A stretch of 11,575 bases of DNA. Source: Paraglomus occultum. Its lineage: Eukaryota; Glomeromycota; Glomeromycetes; Paraglomerales; Paraglomeraceae. Below are positions 8,496-11,575 of this stretch, piece after piece. Positions within the stretch are counted from its first letter, which is position 1, and each line of letters opens with the position of its first letter. The stretch lies in the NCBI GenBank assembly GCA_910592205.1, contig CAJVPJ010001187.1, positions 1-11,575 of the forward strand. Direction: 5' to 3'. The position numbers and the translations under genes are program-made. Under the pieces are notes generated by a model that worked only from the letters and a program-made list of their open reading frames with translations, searched no databases and was not told the DNA's origin.

Positions 8496-11234
8496 TCAAA
8501 GTTTCAAAGCTTCTACTTCAGCAATAGTAGAGAGCATACTGATATTAATATTTTGGGTTACTGTATTAATAAAATTAATGTTAGTGAAATAATTACCTTA
8601 TGTAACATAAACCATATACTGTACATCATACCTTCAGCATTATTTTTCACTTCAGATAAATCTTTAGACATGGTAATAGATAAGTTTAAGTTCTTACTAA
8701 TGTATTCATGCGCCTTATTATTGTGACAAGGGTTTATGTAAATGGTATTCCATACATTTTGGTCAGAATTATCTGCTTCTTTAATGAGGTTACCAATAAG
8801 TGAACCAAGATCCCTTCCTGGTCGTTTATCAGGATCAGCATCACAACACTGCTGAGCTAATTTTTTATATGACTCTGGTGCTGAATCAGGAATTTCAGGT
8901 TGCAATCCATGCTTAATTTCAAGCAGTAAACCTACATCAGGCTCCCTATCTTTAAAAGGTCTTTCACCATTGGCAATGAAATACATAATCATACCAAAGG
9001 CAAATATGTCAGATTTCTGAGTAAATCTCTTAGTATTAAACACTTCAGGTGCAATAAAAGGTATGACACCTCTTACTAAGATAGTTGGATCTGGTTCAAA
9101 TACTACTGATTGAGCAAGACCGAGATCACATATATATGGTATACTTGAATTGACATCTTCAGCTGTGCAATCAAAAACAATGTTACCAACATGGAGATCA
9201 CAATGTACCATTCCTTGTGAATGAATATCATATAGACAATATGCAATGTCTCTCAAATAGTATAGTTTCATCTTCCATGTCAATTTGTTAATATTGTGTT
9301 CCAAATAAGATTTAAGATTGCCAGCATTTGCATATTGTATTACAATCAAATAATCATGTGTTTCTGGTTCCTGTGTGACACCATAAATCTTAAGAAAGCT
9401 GCCTCTATTACACTTAGCATGATTCCTTAACTATTAAATTTAAACAATAACAATAATTAATTATTATCGTATTGAGTTAATGACAAAAGCATATTACCAC
9501 TTTTTGAACATAAAGAACGACCACATCAGACATTGTAATTGCTTACCTCAGAAATGAATAATTCTGCTTTCCGTTCAACATTATCATTATGAAATTGTTT
9601 GAGAGCAACATATGCATTTCCCTTAATTGGATATTCATTTATTTTATGTCTGGCTTTATAGACTGTTCCGTAACCACCAGCTCCAATCTCTTGAATCTCA
9701 TAAAAATCATCATACTGCATAAACTTTATGTCGCCATGAATTTGCAAAAAACTGTCCAGTATGGTGTTTATCTCATTGTAAAATATCAAATAATAGTCTT
9801 CTGTGAATGGCTGTCGAGTAATGCCCATAATCCAAACATTATCTGGCGTTAATATTTCCCGATACTGCTCAATTAACTATTTCGTAAATGATACAAATCG
9901 TTAGAAATATAATGTGCTTCCCTATTCCCCTATTTTTCCAAAGTCTTCAACAAATGTATATAAAAAACGTAATAACAATGGTTTTACTTACTTTACAAAA
10001 ATGAATTGGTTGAACATCGGAAGACTCAAATATTTTCTTGAGTACCACCTTTACCGTTTTGTTTGTAATCAATTCCGCTCTATGAGTACATTCGTGGAGC
10101 AATTCTGTCGTCTCTTGGACATCTACCAATAGATCATACTCTATCCATTGTATATAAGCATCATTTATGGTACGCACATTATTCCATGATTTCATTATAA
10201 ATGAATCTAGCAAATGGTTGCCAGTGGTCCAATCTAAAGGTCTGGGTGCTTTACACGTAAAGCAGAATGCACTAATTTTCTCTAGTCGTCGTGTGCATGC
10301 CAGACATAATCCATCCTCATAATGTTCTCTTATTAGATAATATGTTTGTTCTTTTGTATCATATGTAAATCCGATAGTAATCCAAGTGCTGACCATAAAG
10401 ATGTCGAAATAGTTATCGCTCAACTAATGAGAATTATACGTTCTCAAGTTAATAGCCAATAATCATGACAGGACACATAATCGAAGAACTTACCTTGTCA
10501 AAATACAAATCATTCATAACATCCGTTATCTCAAGTGGAATCAATTTTACACGTTCACAAGTAGGTAGACCATACAACCGCACATTGAGTTTGATACAAT
10601 CGAATGGAATCCATTCCAAATACGCTTCGTTTGCCGAGTTAGTTTGTATTTGCGACTTTTTAATAAATTCATCAAGTTTCTTGTTTTTGCTAGTCCATCC
10701 ATCAGATAATTCCTTATTCCCACAAACGCACCAGACAGGACTGCATCTAAGCATTCCGCATGCGGAGCAGAATCCGTATAGAAAATAAAAGTGACAAAAG
10801 CGTCTCTTGGCAACCATGTAATACTTGTCGTCATGCCTGGTAAACCCAGATATCAATTTATTGCGGGTATTGAACCATTCTGCGTATCTTCTGAACTGCA
10901 GTGGAGTGTCGTCCTTTCCTCCCAAAAGTGAGTACGTTCTGGCAAACTCGTTCATAAAGGTTAATGTACATGTCTCATCGTTTCCCAGTAATAACAGCAT
11001 TATCTCGGTATCCACTGTTTGCGCATAGTGGATAGTTTGGCCAGCAACATTTTGATTCGACCCTATGCTAATAAATTCATCGGAAGGGATCCATTTCAGA
11101 TGTTTCAGATTATGGAGCTGAGTAAGTTTGCCGATTGCCCGACGTCCAGCCATTTGCCTTTCTAGGTTATGAATAAAGCGGAGTAGAATGCGGATAGGAT
11201 AGTATGCGCATCGTTCTGTACTTATTTGTCTCAT
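8496..11234 (-). CDS. Multi-module kinase: degenerate N-lobes with zinc ribbons plus a full kinase domain (788 aa, 5 exons)
   Basis: Exons on the minus strand: 11234-10494, 10423-9992, 9876-9547, 9430-8632, 8560-8496. The introns of 70, 115, 116 and 71 nt are GT-AG, and the first three are phase 0. Residues 44-145, 206-280 and 338-425 are truncated kinase N-lobes, each starting with a WI(P/E)xD segment and ending at a GFT/GIT...YY hinge. The first two are followed by Cys4 zinc-ribbon-like segments (C156, C159, C169, C171; C287, C290, C301, C304) and WTxxN linkers. The complete kinase domain (about 443-718) has GAGGYG 456-461, K484, E501, HCD with D579, N584, DLG 603-605, IAPE and DPDKRP, so it is probably catalytically competent. 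HCD replaces HRD and DLG replaces DFG. A WNTIY tail follows. The last exon is less certain: without that splice the protein would end in a hydrophobic stretch encoded by the intron. The ATG at 11234 is the first in frame after an upstream stop; an unseen 5' exon is possible. Confidence 0.82.
8561..8631 (-). other. Predicted last intron of the zinc-ribbon kinase gene
   Basis: The donor AAG/GTATGA, a branch-like CACTAAC and the acceptor TTATTAATACAG make a well-formed 71-nt intron. Removing it replaces a hydrophobic, low-complexity tail (MMYSIWFMLHKVIISLTL) with a hydrophilic one (VTQNINISMLSTIAEVEALK). A donor at 8595 (AAG/GTAATT) to the same acceptor would give an immediate stop. Confidence 0.6.
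9992..11234 (-). other. N-terminal module region: repeated degenerate N-lobes and zinc ribbons
   Basis: Two exons (11234-10494 and 10423-9992) encode residues 1-391. The repeating order is N-lobe beta1-beta3, alphaC region, hinge, Cys4 ribbon, WT(S/T)xN linker, then the next N-lobe. In the first lobe the VAxK segment reads IMLLLLG (78-84) and in the second VKLIPLEI (229-236), so the ATP-anchoring lysine is gone. The third reads VVLKK (373-377) and keeps lysine. No glycine-rich loop is recognisable in any of the three, and none has its own C-lobe. They can only be structural or regulatory. Confidence 0.7.
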
Positions 11235-11419
11235 GATTCGACATCCACCAATTGTATCCGCTTGTGCGATGTAGATCTTTACATTTATCGTTATTTAACG
11301 AATATTTAATATTGTGCGAGCGACGATTTGATTTTATAACAGTCGTGACGTAATACCCAAATTTGGAAGGTATTGGTACAACATTTGGTTAGTCTACATG
11401 CTGGGCCAATTTTTCCTAT
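11235..11419 (-). promoter_or_regulatory. Presumed upstream region of the zinc-ribbon kinase gene
   Basis: This stretch lies directly upstream of the ATG at 11234. The frame closes at an in-frame stop about 60 bases upstream. A TGACGTAA motif (11346-11353, plus strand), the classical CRE/bZIP half-palindrome, sits about 110 bases upstream of the start. One 8-mer is weak evidence, and the true transcription start is unknown. Confidence 0.25.
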
Positions 11420-11575
11420 ACAAGTTATATTATAATATTAATATTAACTTATATATAATAATATCAACTTATATAAAGAATATAAGTAGTAAAAGTATAA
11501 ATATAAGTATAAATTAATACTAAATGTTACTTACTTAATTAAATATATATGTTAAAATTATATTATTTAACATTT
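11420..11575. repeat. AT-rich simple-sequence tract at the right edge
   Basis: The sequence is almost entirely A and T, with recurring ATATTAATATTAA, AACTTATATA (twice) and ATAAGTA-type words. No frame stays open for any useful length. It is ordinary low-complexity intergenic DNA, continuing past the window. Confidence 0.6.

Noticed and set aside
8558-8631. Hydrophobic C-terminal tail of the right-hand kinase as a membrane anchor
   Set aside because: The stretch coincides with a well-formed 71-nt intron (GTATGA, CACTAAC, TTATTAATACAG), so it is probably not translated.
8415-8726. Plus-strand 103-residue open frame
   Set aside because: It overlaps the last two exons and intron of the minus-strand kinase and has low-complexity, Ile/Tyr/Asn-rich content typical of AT-rich antisense.
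10465-11028. Plus-strand open frames of 107 and 67 residues
   Set aside because: They are antisense to the first exon of the zinc-ribbon kinase gene, whose minus-strand reading has motifs and proper splice sites.

Overview
The window looks like nuclear DNA of an arbuscular mycorrhizal fungus (Glomeromycotina, Rhizophagus-like). This rests on remembered family style, not on a search. The genes have short GT-AG introns of 68-116 nt and AT-rich spacers. The kinase genes carry features I associate with the very large kinase expansion of these fungi: a GTPAYVDP activation segment, HCDLHxGN catalytic loop, CCDADPDKRP C-lobe, WTSGN-type zinc-ribbon linkers, a WNTIY tail and tandem 34-residue repeats.

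Layout, left to right. (1) 1-370, plus: the C-lobe end of a decayed protein kinase, cut by the window edge. (2) 455-976, plus: weak open frames, possibly exons of an unrecognised gene. (3) About 1255-1831: decayed minus-strand TPR repeats, the former 3' extension of the next gene. (4) 1832-4672, minus: a four-exon gene for a predicted 866-residue protein kinase with about 16 tandem TPR units, including a 510-bp five-unit higher-order duplication. (5) 4673-6147: mostly non-coding, with one unrecognised open frame at 5555-5884. (6) 6148-7562, minus: a heavily frameshifted transposase-like relic (PRTDLC / CDN motifs). (7) 7563-8495: small uncertain frames and a CCCTAT-rich tract. (8) 8496-11234, minus: a five-exon gene for a predicted 788-residue protein. 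It begins with three truncated, degenerate kinase N-lobes, two of them followed by Cys4 zinc-ribbon-like segments, and ends in a complete kinase domain. (9) 11235-11575: upstream region running into AT-rich simple sequence.

Both intact genes would act in phosphorylation signalling. Neither has a visible signal peptide or membrane segment, so both are probably intracellular. The region reads as a birth-and-death island of one kinase family: two genes that look functional, one dying kinase copy, dying repeats and a dead transposon. The most notable observation is the modular architecture of the right-hand gene. Its truncated N-lobes share a phase-0 intron in the alphaC region with the intact lobe and with the TPR kinase, which supports repeated internal duplication of an ancestral exon pair. 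Exon boundaries were assigned by eye from splice sites and conserved kinase motifs.
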